64,000 nucleotides of DNA from Epiperipatus broadwayi. Taxonomy: Eukaryota > Onychophora > Udeonychophora > Euonychophora > Peripatidae. The stretch is taken from contig JAQFVV010006830.1 of NCBI GenBank assembly GCA_028023455.1, positions 124,001 through 188,000 of the forward strand, in the 5' to 3' direction. Shown here piece by piece: positions 41,359-54,343 of this stretch. Positions within the stretch are counted from its first letter, which is position 1, and each line of letters begins with the position of its first letter. The translations under genes and the position numbers were made by a program. A model generated the notes under the pieces. The model did not search any database. It saw nothing but the letters and a program-made list of their open reading frames with translations, and was not told the DNA's origin.

Positions 41359-41902
41359 TAATCAGGGAAATAAAACTAATTCCAATTATATATATATAGA
41401 AAATAGGTAGATTGTTGTTTCTATCACTCAATATTACAGCGATATTTAGCTTCTAATATCAAATGGCCAAAACATGAAAATGATGTAAAAACTTCTAGTT
41501 TGTATTGAATATAGAATTGCAATATATGCATGGAGAGTATATCAAACAGTCTATATTATTTCAGAGAAAGAGCCTGTCCAGCAGCCTCTCATAGGGGATT
41601 GGTGAAGAAGGCAATACTCAATAAATTTGTCAATTATCAAGTGTTTGAAGATTTTCCATTGTTGCTTTTCTTTCTAGCAACTTGAAAGAAAAAATCCTAA
41701 ACACAATGAAGAAATTTTAATTGAATATATTTGGGCTAGGGATAATCTCTAGTTAATAAATGATCAGTAAAAATTATTAAATATATTTCTATAAAATGCT
41801 TTGTGTCAAACTTATAAGTGGAGGAAGTTTGACACTTATAATCAAACTATAGTAAATTTCTATTTATATAATACTAAACAAATGATGAAAATATCTGTAA
41901 GA
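41359..41902. other. Stretch between two R3 fragments
   Basis: No R3 sequence could be aligned here with confidence and no gene is apparent. It may be an insertion that split one R3 copy. Confidence 0.35.
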
Positions 41903-41965
41903 GATTGTGATCTGGGCCAACTGATGAATGCAAGTTCAGCACAAAATATATATCTTGGAAAGATC
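41903..41965 (+). ncRNA. R3 hammerhead-like motif, copy 6 (decayed core)
   Basis: CUGAUGA lies at 41921-41927. The stem II region at 41928-41942 (AUGC ... GCAC) is weak, and AAAA replaces GAAA. The predicted site reads AUC (ending 41954), with CCAA/UUGG stem I pairing and distal GAUC/GAUC. It shares the G12-to-A change with the 3-kb copies. Confidence 0.55.
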
Positions 41966-44458
41966 GTTTGTTTTTTTTTTTCATGTATTTTAACATATAT
42001 TTCAGAAATCTGTGATGGAGTAGAAATTTGAAATATAAATATATATGGAGTTAAATTATATCTAAAAATGATATATAAAGTAATAACAATATGAACTACC
42101 AAAGCCTTATTTACTTGAAGAAAGTGAAGTAGATATTTTAAAGATGTTTCCAAACTGAGAGAAATTGATGTGACTTTTGAGCTGAAGGATGGTTGTGGTA
42201 TAATTGCACTAAAATGAAAAATGCATTGAGATAAGAATAAAACTTGAAAATTTTTTATAAAAGCTTACCATTAAAGTGAAACAATTTCATAATGTATTAT
42301 AAGTGTTTACATTTAGTTTTATATTTAAAACTTAATTTAATGATTAATTCCAGATTGTATTCACTAAAGATGAGTAATCTCTAATAAAAATTATTAATCT
42401 TAAAATGGGATTTCTTTTTGTTATGTTTGAAGTTTAAAATATAAAATATTAGATATTTATATTTATGAGGGTTCTCATGCTTGACCCAGTCTTCCCTTTA
42501 TGTAAATGAGATGATAACACAATGATAAATATCCTGAGCCATTGTACCTCACTGCAATGGGAAAGAGACTTTATCACATTCATATACAAAACTAGAGTGC
42601 CTCTCCTTACCGAACTGATTTCTAGCATATTTAATGGGATCTTTCAATCCATAAGAATCATAACCTTTCTGCTGTTTGTCTATTGGTCAATTAGATGCAC
42701 TCTCATTTATGGACACACCTTGCTTGACCATAAAAATTAGTTCTGACAAAACTTCAGGCCATCAGAAACAGAGATGAAAAATTAGCTCCAGCATACATCT
42801 ACAATGCTACAAGGAGCCTTGTAGTAATGGACAATTTGTGATTTAATAGTTGATTTTTAAGCCCCAGACCATAGAGTTTTTATTAACAACATAACTCTGT
42901 TACTGCTATAATGTAATTTTTTGAGCTCACAATAAAATTTCTTGATAATCAAATAACTTTTCAATGAATACTAGATGACTTAAGAATAACATTATTAAAA
43001 ATGGAGTCTATGTTTTCATTAAATTTCATATTCTTTTTTTTTCTATTAGACTTTTAGATAACATATAAAAGATTGCATTTTATCTATGCACAAATTAAAA
43101 CCCATGATTCATTATGCTAATATAATCTCAAAATTTAATTTTAATTTAGCTAGAGGGATACATATTAATGTCTTTAAAATCTTCATTATAATTAGTTTTT
43201 TAATCCAAATGCTAATAAAACATCTTACTATCCAGACTCCATAATCTAGCTGCTGCTTACTTTAATTTGCAAACAATAAATATCAGGATCTCTGAAAAAT
43301 GTATCTATAAATATGAAATAAAGTTTCTCTATGGGTTATTTCAAGACATTTTCTCCATTATCTCTTTGAAAAACTTAAAATATCTCAGCATATAACACAT
43401 CCAATTTAATCTTTAGTTCAATTTGAAAAGTTTCTCTTCTACTAGACAAATAATCTCATCATGTGGATTTTTCTTTATGCATTTTATAAAATCAACTTTT
43501 CTTTATTTCTACATCTTCAAAATCTTCAAATTTTATATAATCATAAACATGTCATTGTTACATATAGTGAATTTATCCAAATGTAGGAGTTTATAAATTT
43601 TTGAGAAGTTCAGGAAGTGTTTATTATAATTTTTCTTTTACTTATCTACTTTCTAAATTTTATAAAACTTTAAAATAACATAGTTTCAAGAGAATTTATT
43701 AATTATATTTCAGCATAAAAACAAAGTTGCAATGTTTATTCTTATAATTAATCCTACACTTTTATTTATGCTATCTACAATTTTTGAAATAGGATATAAA
43801 ATTAATTAAATATCAAATACTACACATGATTGCATATGAGGCAAAAAATGCTATCTGGTTCAACAGCACTAGTAGTGACTTTAGTCAATTTTTTATTTAT
43901 TTATTATAACTTCTTGATGTTCCATTTTTGCAATAAAGCTGTAAATGGCCAATATAAAATATTTGTAAGTGGATTATAAGTTTAATCTGATCTATAAATT
44001 CATTTTAATCTGACATGCGAGATACACCATGAAAAAATCTTTAAAATAAAAAAAAGTATAACTTCAATATATTTCTGGGTTGAAATCAAATGTAAATAAG
44101 TACATATTATAAAAGTAGACAGAAATGATAAAAGAATAAAAATCGCAACACATCAGTAAAATATAAAATGCTTCAATCAAACTTTTTTTAAATCATCATT
44201 TCATTAATTCTTTTAACTTACATAAATACTGTCAAAATTAAATAAAAATAAAGAAAGAAATGCAATATACTGATGGTTTATGTAAATATAAATAATTTTT
44301 TGTTGTCAATATTGTACTTTTAATGGTTGTAATAAAAGTGCTATTATCTTGAATATATCAAAAATAAATTATAAGATTATTAATTTAAAAATGAGCAAAT
44401 AAATAATATTTTAATCATATATTTATTAACTTTTGATAATACAAAGTTGATTATTATG
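41966..44458. other. AT-rich stretch without recognisable gene
   Basis: A 72-codon frame at 42522-42740 sits in a less AT-rich patch (42460-42880), but no domain is recognised. The rest is featureless. Confidence 0.45.
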
Positions 44459-44466
44459 CTATACTA

Positions 44467-44935
44467 CAGGGATGGCCAACAAATCGATCATGATACACCA
44501 GTCGATCTCAAAGCCAATTTTGGTATGTAAGGCCAATCTGGCAAGAGCTGTTGGGTAAAGAGTGAAACAAATTAAGTCAATATTTTCAATTTTTTTTTGT
44601 TATTTTTGTTTTTGTTCTATTTTTTTTTTCAATTCTAAATAGGTGAATTCCACTAAGTCATATCATTATTGAAAATAATATTTTTTAATCTTGATTTAAT
44701 GTAGCTAATTTGAATTAATAAATATTATTAATAATTACCCATGATGCTTTAATTCCCCTGGACATGAGTTTTTTGGCCCATTAAATAATTGTTATGATTT
44801 ATTAGGTAGATATATAAAAATAGTATGCATTTCACACCTCCCTCCACTTAGACTATGCCTATGACAACAAGTCAATCACAACACATTTTTAAAATAAAAA
44901 GTAAATCTTATAAACACAAAAGTTGGCCACCCCTG
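44467..44935. mobile_element. Non-autonomous hAT transposon with target-site duplication
   Basis: The ends 'cagggatggccaac' (44467) and 'gttggccacccctg' (ending 44935) are inverted repeats with one mismatch over 14 bp, of the CAGNG-TGGCCAAC type typical of hAT elements. Eight-base flanks match at seven of eight positions: ctatacta (44459-44466) and ctatacaa (44936-44943), the length hAT transposases generate. The 469-bp interior has no transposase frame, so movement depended on an enzyme supplied elsewhere. Confidence 0.88.
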
Positions 44936-44943
44936 CTATACAA

Positions 44944-46437
44944 GATACAAAATCCGTTTTTTTCAACATAACTTAAAATTATGACAACCATATCTTACAG
45001 TTATGATGATTTTACTTTCATGACAGACAAAATAATGTTTATAATAATTTTAACCTACTAAATTGATTGAATAAATATATTTCAGCTATCATATACAATT
45101 TTAGAATTTAATATTAGTGGACTTGGTTGATGTATGTGATCAAAGTATATTTTTGATTACTTACTGCACTAAATAAGACTGAAATTTATTGACTATATCA
45201 TAAATAAAAGCACTTATTGTCTTGCAAGAACACTGGAAGAAAATTTTATTTTAGTTCTATATTCAAGATATAATATTATAAAAATATAATGAATAAACTC
45301 CATGATATATTGTATATTTTTGTTGTAAATATTGCCATATTATTTTAAGATAATGTAGCATTAATAAAGAATTGGAATTAAATATTTTTTTTTTAAAATT
45401 CATAATAATGATTTGATGATGAAATCTTGTTAACCAGGTTTATCATTAACCATAGTAAAGGTGTATTTTCCAAGTCTAATTAAGAAATAGTTGTAATAAT
45501 TTTTAATTAGAGATTAAAGACTTTATCTGAACTAGAGATAATCTTTTGTTTAACAAATCATTGGTATCATTAACATATTTATTCAAATAGTATGTACAAA
45601 AGGTAAGTGCAAAATATTTGACACTTAATAATCAAATGGTGATATAAAGTTAATTGGAAAAGCAATAAAATAATATAATAAAAGTATAAGTATAGAATAT
45701 ATTTTAAAAATGTACATGACTTAATGTATGGTAGAGAATTCTCTTATCAACTTTGTTTAAATAATATTTTTACTGCTTCCACTGCAATTAGCATATCATT
45801 GAATGGCACTGTTGGTTTTCACCTTTCCATTTTTAACAGCAAAAAAAAATAAAAGTAATTATAATTATTTTTGAATTTTATTAAAAATTTAGATTTCATT
45901 GATGTTTGGAGGCCATGAAAATTTTTAGAAGTTTTCATGTCAGATAATAAATTTTTAATTGAAATAAAAACCTAAACACTATTAAAAATACATGAAAATT
46001 GCTCTACTCATTGTTGTGTCTGATCACTTTTATATTTAATCATTTTCTTTTTTATATCCCAATCCACTTTGTATAAACAGCCCATTATAACAGCACTTCA
46101 CTTATAGTGCTCTTATTTCTCTTATTCACTGTCAGAGTTTTGTTCTTCAAGCTAGTATCCTCCTAACATTGGTACATGATATTATGTTCTTGAATGTACA
46201 CATTTTTTTTAAATTGGCTAAAAAGTTGTAATTGCTACAAATCAACATATCTATCAAGAACAAAGTATTATTATACATTTTTTGTTAATACACAGTTTTT
46301 TCAAAAATTTTATATCAAATTGTATGTACTGAAATATAAAGATATATATTTGTAGTGGTAAAACGATTTCTATTACTGCAATCTTTATATGCTTTTAATA
46401 GGATGGTAACAACATATAATAAGTCATGTAAAATTTC
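44944..46437. other. AT-rich stretch without recognisable gene
   Basis: No recognisable coding or structured sequence. The region may contain the body of the hAT element whose end is seen at 46.48 kb, but no matching left terminus was found. Confidence 0.4.
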
Positions 46438-46482
46438 AATCTGAGTATGGGGTCACAAGTGTAAAAAGATTGCACACCACTG
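46438..46482. mobile_element. Probable hAT element terminus
   Basis: The segment ending 'agattgcacaccactg' at 46482 reads on the opposite strand as cagtggtgtgcaatct followed by a T-rich run and 'gaccccatactc', which resembles the ends of hAT (Charlie-type) elements. The other end and an 8-bp duplication were not located, so this rests on one terminus. Confidence 0.4.
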
Positions 46483-46939
46483 ATACAGCTCACATTAGTC
46501 TCTTTTTTACTTAATAAAAAAGCCAAAAAAAAAATGTACAAATTTGGGAAATTGATTTATAATTCAATCATAAAAGAACTGACAAATAAAATAATGAATA
46601 AATTACAAAAAAAAAAAAAAAAACATTTTGTAAATACATAACAAAGGTAAGCAAAAATAAAGAGGGTGTGGGGTGTGGAAGTAAAACCAGTCTCTATATA
46701 GCAACTATGATGTATGGAGTGGCTAGTGCCTTATCTATATTTTTAATTTGTAAAATTTTATTATAAAACAGTAATTACAATTTTCTAGATATAAGATTGA
46801 AGCAAAAATGACACCTTAGGAAACAAAAAGGTAAACATAATAAAAGTAGTAATCCTAATTAAAGAAAAAAGTCTCTATTTTATGCTATCAATGAGAGTGA
46901 CATAAGAGCAAATACACAATTTAGTAATTGACTCAATGA

Positions 46940-47260
46940 TATTTTAACAGGTAAGAAAAGCAGGACACTCAAGCAAAAAACAATAGTTTTTTTCAGACTT
47001 ATGACAAAAATAGCAAAAGGGATCAATGTACACATGAACCATTCTCTGTGATATAAAATGTCTAATGGGTAGGAACTTTACATTGATTTTGATAAGGGAA
47101 TCAAGGTATTTGGTTCTAAAAACAATAATTTGATTTTTTTGATTCTGTTGATTAGTGATAGTAAGAAGAGATGGAATCCATTGGAATTGACTAGCACTAT
47201 CAGTAATGTTGTAATCCTCCCAAAATAGTGTTTTCTTAGACAATGGGTGATGATTAGGTT
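46940..47260 (-). pseudogene. LINE C-terminal fragment with cysteine cluster
   Basis: A 99-codon minus-strand frame reads near its end FCYFCHKSEKNYCFLLECPAF, a cysteine cluster (CxxC with a further Cys eight residues on, then Cys) like the one after the RT domain of many non-LTR retrotransposons. The usual His of the cluster seems to be Tyr or Asn. Upstream residues 45-70 (FRTKYLDSLIKINVKFLPIR) are basic and suit the same region. The RT and endonuclease are absent. It differs from the LINE remnants at 57-59 kb. Confidence 0.55.
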
Positions 47261-47690
47261 CTATATAAATAGCAATGAATTTGATTAAATATTGAAAAAG
47301 ACTTTTCTAAATCATAAACCTGTGTTTATATATTCTAATGTAATAATGTGAAACCATAAATCACTAATAATGTTCTAATGTTATCATAAAAATCTATATT
47401 ATTTTTATCCAGTGTAAAATAATAGGATAGACCAAATTTTAAAAATCCACATTGTGTAAATTTCTATATATAAAGTTAATTCATATTCTTATAAATCAAT
47501 AATTTTGTCTAGTTTGTGTATATGTGGGTGTATCTGAGAAATTTTATTTTAGTAATAGAAGTGTTTTAAAATATATTTTCTGCAAAATATAATTGAAGAA
47601 TTATAATACTATAGTGATCATGCATTACATGCATCAATCATATCAACAACTGAAATATGAGTTCAGGGAAAATAACTAGCAATCAAGTAA
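47261..47690. other. AT-rich stretch without recognisable gene
   Basis: Nothing identifiable lies between the LINE fragment and the mariner. Confidence 0.5.
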
Positions 47691-47692
47691 TA

Positions 47693-48543
47693 CAAGGGTA
47701 TACCCAAAAATATCTGAAATCATTCTTAGGTAACCATGCATGGTGCAGCATATGTTTTTGCTTTTAGATATCACTTATGGTGACTCTTATACATCAATAT
47801 TTAAATTAGGTCATCATGTGAAATTGTGATGGCATGCAGCATATTTCTTTGCAAAGTGTATTTCACATGCTGAAAAATTGGAGCAACATGAAATTCTGTT
47901 TCTTTTAGAGACTATGTCAAGGAAAATAGTTGTAATGCTTAAAATAGCTTCTAGAAAACTGTCTGGGAAACACAAATTTATGAGTGGTTTAATGGAAGGT
48001 TAAAATTCATTATGTCTCAAAAAATGAGGTCAGTGAAATCCAAAGTCATGATGATGCTGTTTTTTTTTTTGGGGGGGGGGGATGCAAACAGCATTATTCA
48101 CACAGAATTCATTGTAACAATCAGACATTTAAAATCTAAAAGTTTTATGAATTTTTGCATGGTGCTGTAAAACAAACATTCCATTTTGTGGCAAAGTGAG
48201 AAGTGCAATCTTCACCAAACAATATGCTAGTGCACAAAGCCTTGAAATTGAATTTAGCATGATTCATCTTGTCCATCACCCATATTTGCTTGATCTTGCT
48301 TCATGTGACTTCTTGTGTGCTTCATTATTTTTGTAGACTTAGATGTAGTGAAGGAAAAAATAATAAAAGTGTTAAAATGTATTACTTTGCAAGAGTTTTT
48401 GACTATTTTGAAAATTGAAAAATGCTATTAGACCAGGGCATATTGCATTAAACGTACATTACGTTGAACGGATTACATTTGTAACACTAAAATATATACA
48501 CAATTTTTTTTACAAATTCCAATTATTTTTGGGTACCCCCTCA
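47693..48543 (+). mobile_element. Internally deleted mariner-type transposon
   Basis: Inverted ends 'ggtatacccaaaaatat' (left) and 'attatttttgggtacccc' (right, ending 48543) are flanked by TA dinucleotides at 47691 and 48544, the target duplication of Tc1/mariner elements. The plus strand keeps broken pieces of a mariner transposase in order: an FEWFNRFK-like helix region near 47975, a VHTEF-like block near 48100, and near 48275 HHPYLLDLASCDFLL, equivalent to the conserved HPPYSPDLAPCDF region. Length is about 850 bp against about 1.3 kb for complete elements. A junction of ten T and ten G (48061-48080) falls where sequence appears to be missing. It is not functional. Confidence 0.85.
47960..48430 (+). 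pseudogene. Mariner transposase pseudogene
   Basis: Frameshifted remnant of a DDE/D transposase inside the transposon above. The HHPYLLDLASCDF motif contains the final catalytic Asp equivalent of mariner enzymes. The first two catalytic Asp regions could not be recognised, and part of the catalytic domain is lost in the internal deletion. Confidence 0.7.
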
Positions 48544-48545
48544 TA

Positions 48546-51050
48546 CATATAGTTCAAGTAATTCCCTTTTAGGCATTAGACCACAGTCAAACAGTTAGTT
48601 ATTCAGTATTTATTGGTAAATACATGTCAAAGTTAATCTAGATTGGTCAGATGAAAAATGATGTACATTGTGTAAAAGCTAACATGATTATAATATGATC
48701 TAGGTAAAGACTCTTACTACCATAGCTACTAAGCCCATCGTTATTATGTGCAGATTGTAAAAAATTAAGTAATGTATCTCATTCAATCACATAAAAATAT
48801 AGTTTAATAATGATGGATTGGACTTAAAGTACGATTTTTATTCTGCAATAAATAACGTTATAGATATATAATTTTTTTTTAATCTATGGTTTTAAAAGTG
48901 TTATATATTTTTTAATATATGATTTATTATTTAGTCACCCCTGCCACTCTATTCAATTGTTCATTTTTTTACTCTTTTGTTCTCCTTTAAAGATATATAA
49001 TATTTTCTGTTTATATTTACATAAATATTTGTCTTACTTTCATTATTTTTATCTAAGGTTCTACAATTTCGAATGTAACCTTAGCTCCAATCTCATTTTT
49101 TAAAACTCTTTTTAAGCATTTAATCTAAATTAATGTTTTTATAATAAAAAAAAAAGTAAAAAAGGAGTGCAAAAAGAGTGCCATTAACTTCCCTTTAAAA
49201 TGATGGATCACATTTCTGAAAGTGTCACAATATTTTTAAATTGCCTTCATTTGCATAATTGTTCATCTGCTATTAAATAATTTTTTAGTTTTTTCTTAAG
49301 ATATTAACTTATGATTAAATACACCCATCTTTTTAAAGTTCCAGATAATCCATTAGCAAATAATATTATTTGCATCCTTGGATGTTTTTTTTTTTTTTTA
49401 ATATTACATCTATTAACTTTTTCATAATGTTTCTTTTTGAAGCAAACGGAGTAATGGGTTCAAATAGAACAAATAATTTGAAATGCAGAGAGATTTCAGC
49501 TGTTTGGAAAATTGGTAGCAAGGAAATCTAATAAATATTTTATAAAATTCAAGGTGAACTAATACCGCAATGCCTCATTTATTTTCTATTTAATTTTTCA
49601 CTTGTTAAATTTATGCTTTACATACACACATTAATATATATCTTAAAGCAAAGGCTAAATTCACTAATGTTAAAACCAACCAAGAATTATTTGGATTAGA
49701 CATCCTAAGCTTACAAAGTTTAGTTTAACTAAATGGATATTTCTTTTGCATAAAAAGGAAAGTTTTCAATTGATATTTGCTTACTTCTTGGTATATGATT
49801 GTTTTCTTAACTATTATCATTACATAATGAAACAGAGTTTTGTTATTGTTTTTCTACAATAACACAAGACTTAAAAAGTAAACTGAGTAAACTTCAAATT
49901 AACAGCGATTAATTAACGAAAAAGCTGCGGATGAGAAGAAATAATCTCTGCTCCAAAAATTAATTCATAATCTTACTAATACAACTTCGAATAAAAAAAG
50001 TTAATAAAAATGTCTGATAATCAAAACAAATAATTCAGATCAGACTTCAAATTTTTAAGATAATTACTGATCATTAAAAATTATATTTCATGATCTCATC
50101 ATTAATCTCATTCTATATTATTTTACAGAATTCCATATATTCAGTTTTCTAAATTGGTCATTATTACATATTTTATTATTTCGGTTTTCAGTACACATCT
50201 CATATTAGTAAAAAAAATGACTGGGGGAAATTTTGTATGTTCTTTATAGCTATTTGTATAAAGTAGCATTCAAATTTGATCCACTTTTAAAGTCAGTTAG
50301 TAGTATTAAAAAAAATGTAAGATCTGTATGAAATTCCTCAATGATCATTTTTGTGATGAATCTATTATACATATTCTTTGATAATTAAAGTATAATCAAA
50401 CTGTGTCATGATTTCATTTAAATGCATTCATGTTAATTTCTTTTATTTTTTTTTTTTTTTAAATTATAAGATTCAATTTTTCCCACCTCTCATTGAAAAG
50501 GGTATATACTTTCTCATTTTTCTATATCAACACATTTATTAAGTTATCATTAAAAATTCTCTATGACTATTTTTAAATATTTGGCCTGTTTAAAAATATT
50601 TTGTATAAGTATAAAAATCATCAGTCCTTTCAACCCAATAAAACTTGTTGTGTTATCAACTTAAACTACCTGCATTTGTTATTCTTCTACTAAAGTGCAT
50701 AACAAAATTCAATCATTCTGTTGGAAATACAACCAATATTCACAATAGTTATATCATAAATTTTATTATATTTGTACTTTTAATAAGCATATCTTTAAAG
50801 TAGAGCATACATTCACTTTTTAACTGTAATTATTAATATATATGCTTTATCTCTAGAAAATGTAATAAACACACATATGCAAAAATGTATTGAGCAAAGC
50901 TTTAATAATATTAATTATGCATGATGTGCTAAGCATGCTTTCAACTTAGTAAAGTCATAAACATATCTGTAATTGTAATGAAAGTTTGGATATATATATA
51001 TATATTGTGTGCAGGTTAATTTACATAGTATTTGCATTTTTGATAAAGTA
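48546..51050. other. AT-rich stretch without recognisable gene
   Basis: Poly-T runs near 49386 and 50448 and a TA tract near 50991-51005 are the only features noticed. Confidence 0.5.
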
Positions 51051-51059
51051 GGTTGAATA

Positions 51060-52560
51060 GGCCATTTCTTAGAAAGGGGATACAGGATTCACATTTGTTG
51101 ATGGAGTGTTGTCCAAGGAAATGTGCCATGTTCATCTGGCATCATTGCATTCAGTGCAGATGACTTAAAGATCAGTGGGCTCAAAGGTATAGCTGGATGT
51201 GGATAATTGTTTAAAGAAGATTGAACGAATGTCACTATGTGTTTTAACTTTATTGCAAAGAAAAAAGTGCTGAGCAATGCATATTATAAGTTGGCCTGAA
51301 ATTCTCCATAGTATCAGGCCAGATTTGAGCACTTTATTTTGCATACTATGTGACAGTGAAGCTCATTCGTAGTCTGTCCTTTGAGTTATTGAGAAATGAT
51401 GTAATGATGCAGGAGTAATGATGAGCAAAACTTGATGTGTAGCCTTAAGAATTTTAGTAAATGAGGTAAATAGTGCTGGGTATATAAGGAATATAAATCC
51501 AGAACTTTTCATTTGTGGTGGGAAAGGGATGTTGAATTCTATTGTAAAATTTTTACTGATTTGAATTAAGGTACAATCCTTGTAATAAACATTGCAGATT
51601 TTAGACACATAGCACTAATATTGTCCTTCCTGTCTAATTAAAATTTGCAAAGGTGAAGGTTGCAGGGCAGAAAGATTTCAAGTTCATCCAGTTTATGTGT
51701 GTACTTGGAGTGAGTGATTTTGTGTGGAAGAAGCCTCATATGAGTATAAGTTTTATGAGGATTTTATAGTTCAAATGGAGGTGGTGCCATTGTATCTAGA
51801 TATCAATGAATTTAATGCCATTAAAATTGTCCTCATTTTTCTACTCCATGTGACAGATGCAGTGTAGGCAAGTTTATGCTGAATTTGGCTAATCAGGTAT
51901 CTAATAAAGACATTGTCCATATAGCAAATACATACTAAAAAGTTTGTGAGGTACTATCTGCTGGTAGAATCATTTCTTCTTAGAGTTTGGGGAAAATACT
52001 CAAAATAATGTTGCTAAGAGAGAGTCCAATAGGCCAGCCAATTTCCATTTTATAGTAAACATTATTAAACAATGTCATAATGTTATTGTGAATCCACATG
52101 AGACATTCAATGATTAACTATTTTTGGGGGATTATATTTTGTGCACTCTAATACATGTTTCATCATTTCAATGGATGCAGAGTGGGGAATTGTTATGTAG
52201 AGTGCAGCAATATCAAGTGATGCAAGATTGTCTTATTGATTCTAAAGATATGTTTTTTATAAAATCCACATGCTCAAATGAGGATTTCACAGTATATTTG
52301 CCAAAGTCAAATAGAGCAAGAAGCCATTGGTTTATCATCTTGGCAGCTTTGTAATAATTCATGCCACCAAAGTCAAAAATTATCCTAAGAGTGTAGCCAT
52401 TTTTGTATAGTTTGATGTTGGAAAATAGCCTAGACAAGGAGGCAGGTAAGGAGTAAATATAATATTTCCATTTAGTAAAGGCTTTTTTGGAGAATTTATC
52501 AAGCTTGGTAGAAGAAAAAATGTCTTTTTGTCTTTTGATTTTATAGAAGAGCATTGGTTT
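51060..52560 (-). pseudogene. Penelope-like element, decayed minus-strand copy
   Basis: Pieces matching the PLE at 52.7 kb lie in the right order on the minus strand: the FDFGGMNYYKAAKMINQ region (frame 52554-52213), GWPIGLS near 52040, the catalytic block CYMDNVFI at about 51915 (YVDD to YMDN), a linker equivalent at 51608-51363, and the end of the endonuclease domain at 51277-51089. Stops and frameshifts separate them and the second catalytic Asp is Asn, so it cannot act. It is head to head with the plus copy. The two are clearly diverged, so this is not a fresh inverted duplication but two insertions or an old pair. Confidence 0.78.
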
Positions 52561-52684
52561 AAATTTAAGATTCTGAATTTGAATGTTTATTTTTGATAAA
52601 AAGTGTTAAATTAAAGCACAATACACTGGCCTTTATAAATTTTTATATACATTATGTAATAAAAGTATATTAAATACCAAACAA

Positions 52685-54343
52685 TATTTCAAAACACACA
52701 ATATTACTTGTCTCAAAGAAGACAAAAGCAATCGCTTTGTTTTGCTAAATAACACAGACTATAAAAATAAAATGCACGACCAAATTAAAATATCAAAGTT
52801 GGTGCATGATAACTCTTTTAATATTAAACTAGATCGAGATAAATTTATTAACAATGTGCTTCGGACTTTCAAGGATAAAGGGATTACTAAATATGAATAT
52901 TACAGGATTTACCCTTCTGCCACTAGACCCCCCCCCCGAATGTTTGCCAATTTAAAACTACATAAAACAGGTGAACCACTTAGATTGATGATGGATTTCG
53001 GTGGTGTGCATTATTTTGAAGCAGCCAAATTAATCAATCAATTACTTATAGATTACCTTAATTTTGGCTCATACACGATAAACTCGTCTCTCCAATTCAT
53101 CTCCAAAATCAAAAATACTCAAATCTCTCAGACTTCAATTATGGCTACAATGGATGTGAAGGAACTATATGGATCAATTGATCGAAAAGAATCTATCCAA
53201 ATAGTACACGAAGAGCTACTGTGAGCACATTGCCCTAGTGAAAGAGTTAAATTCATTATTGCTTTCCTGTCATGGCTTGATTCACATATATTTACACTCT
53301 TTGAAAACAAGTGGTACACAATGCAAGATGGATGGCCCATGGGCCTTCCTATCAGTGGTGTTTTATCTAGCGTATATTTAAATAAATATGAGCTATCGAT
53401 CCTTCCAAAATATCACAATATCAACCAAGACTTTACATATATTTGTTATGTAGACGATATCTTTATCATAACCTCTAAAGATAATACTTTAAATATACTA
53501 CGTGATTTACAAAACTTAACCAAACTTTCATTCACCATCACATATGAAAATAATAAAGAACTTAAATATCTCGACCTCTCTTTATCGAGAAATCACCATT
53601 TAATAGATTACAAAATGATTGTTAAACCATTTGAAATTCGCAGCTGTATCCACCCTAACTCTAACTCACCTGCATCACATAAATTTGCTGGCCTTAATGC
53701 ATTTTTGTTTAGAAACTTTTATTTATGTAAATATGAAGCAGACAGGAAAGAAAACATAAACAACTATATTAAAGATCTATTAGCAGCAGGGTTCAAATTC
53801 AAAGCTATTAAAAATAAAATCATAAAATTTAATAATACAATAAACAATAATGTACCTCACACTAATCTACCTAGAATAGCAATCCCCTACATTCCTAAAA
53901 TATCTAACAAACTAATGAAAGCATTAAATGATCAATTTAACATAGCAGTTAGAACTCCACCTAATTCTAATAGATTGCTTAACAACTCTAAAGACCACAT
54001 TGTTCGATCGTTCACCCCACACGTGGTGTACTCTATTGCCTGCCCTCAGGCTGGATGCCATGCTATATATTATGGTAAAACAAAAGCTACAATCAATACT
54101 AGACTGGGGCAACATATTTACACATTTAACAGAGCTCAGAAAAACAGCAACACATCCTCTGTATTCTTGGAGCATGCTAAACAATCTGGACACAACTTCA
54201 CACCCGCCAATCCCATAATATTGTGCTCAGAATCAAATGATCACAAAAGAAAAATAAAGGAGGCATTTTACATCAATGGCAACATCCATGCCATTAATAG
54301 AAAGGATACTTGCTTCGAGATCTCAAAGAAATGGGCTACGTAA
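52685..54343 (+). pseudogene. Penelope-like element RT and GIY-YIG ORF with one in-frame TGA
   Basis: One frame stays open to 54343 except for TGA at 53222-53224; about 530-550 codons remain. From the N-terminus: an RT region with PRMFANLKLHK and LMMDFGG, the first catalytic Asp in MATMDVKELYGSI (just before the stop), WPMGLPISGVLSSVYLN after it, catalytic YVDD at 53447-53458, then KYLDLSLSRN, a long linker, and a GIY-YIG endonuclease: VVYSIACPQAGC, IYYGKTKATINTRLGQHI, then LEHAKQSGH and a final KIKEAF. PLEs use the endonuclease to nick the target and the RT to copy RNA there. The N-terminal part of a full PLE protein (usually longer) is missing. It belongs to a different family from the 61.7-kb copy. 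Apart from the TGA it looks recent. A usable start codon is not evident. Confidence 0.88.
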
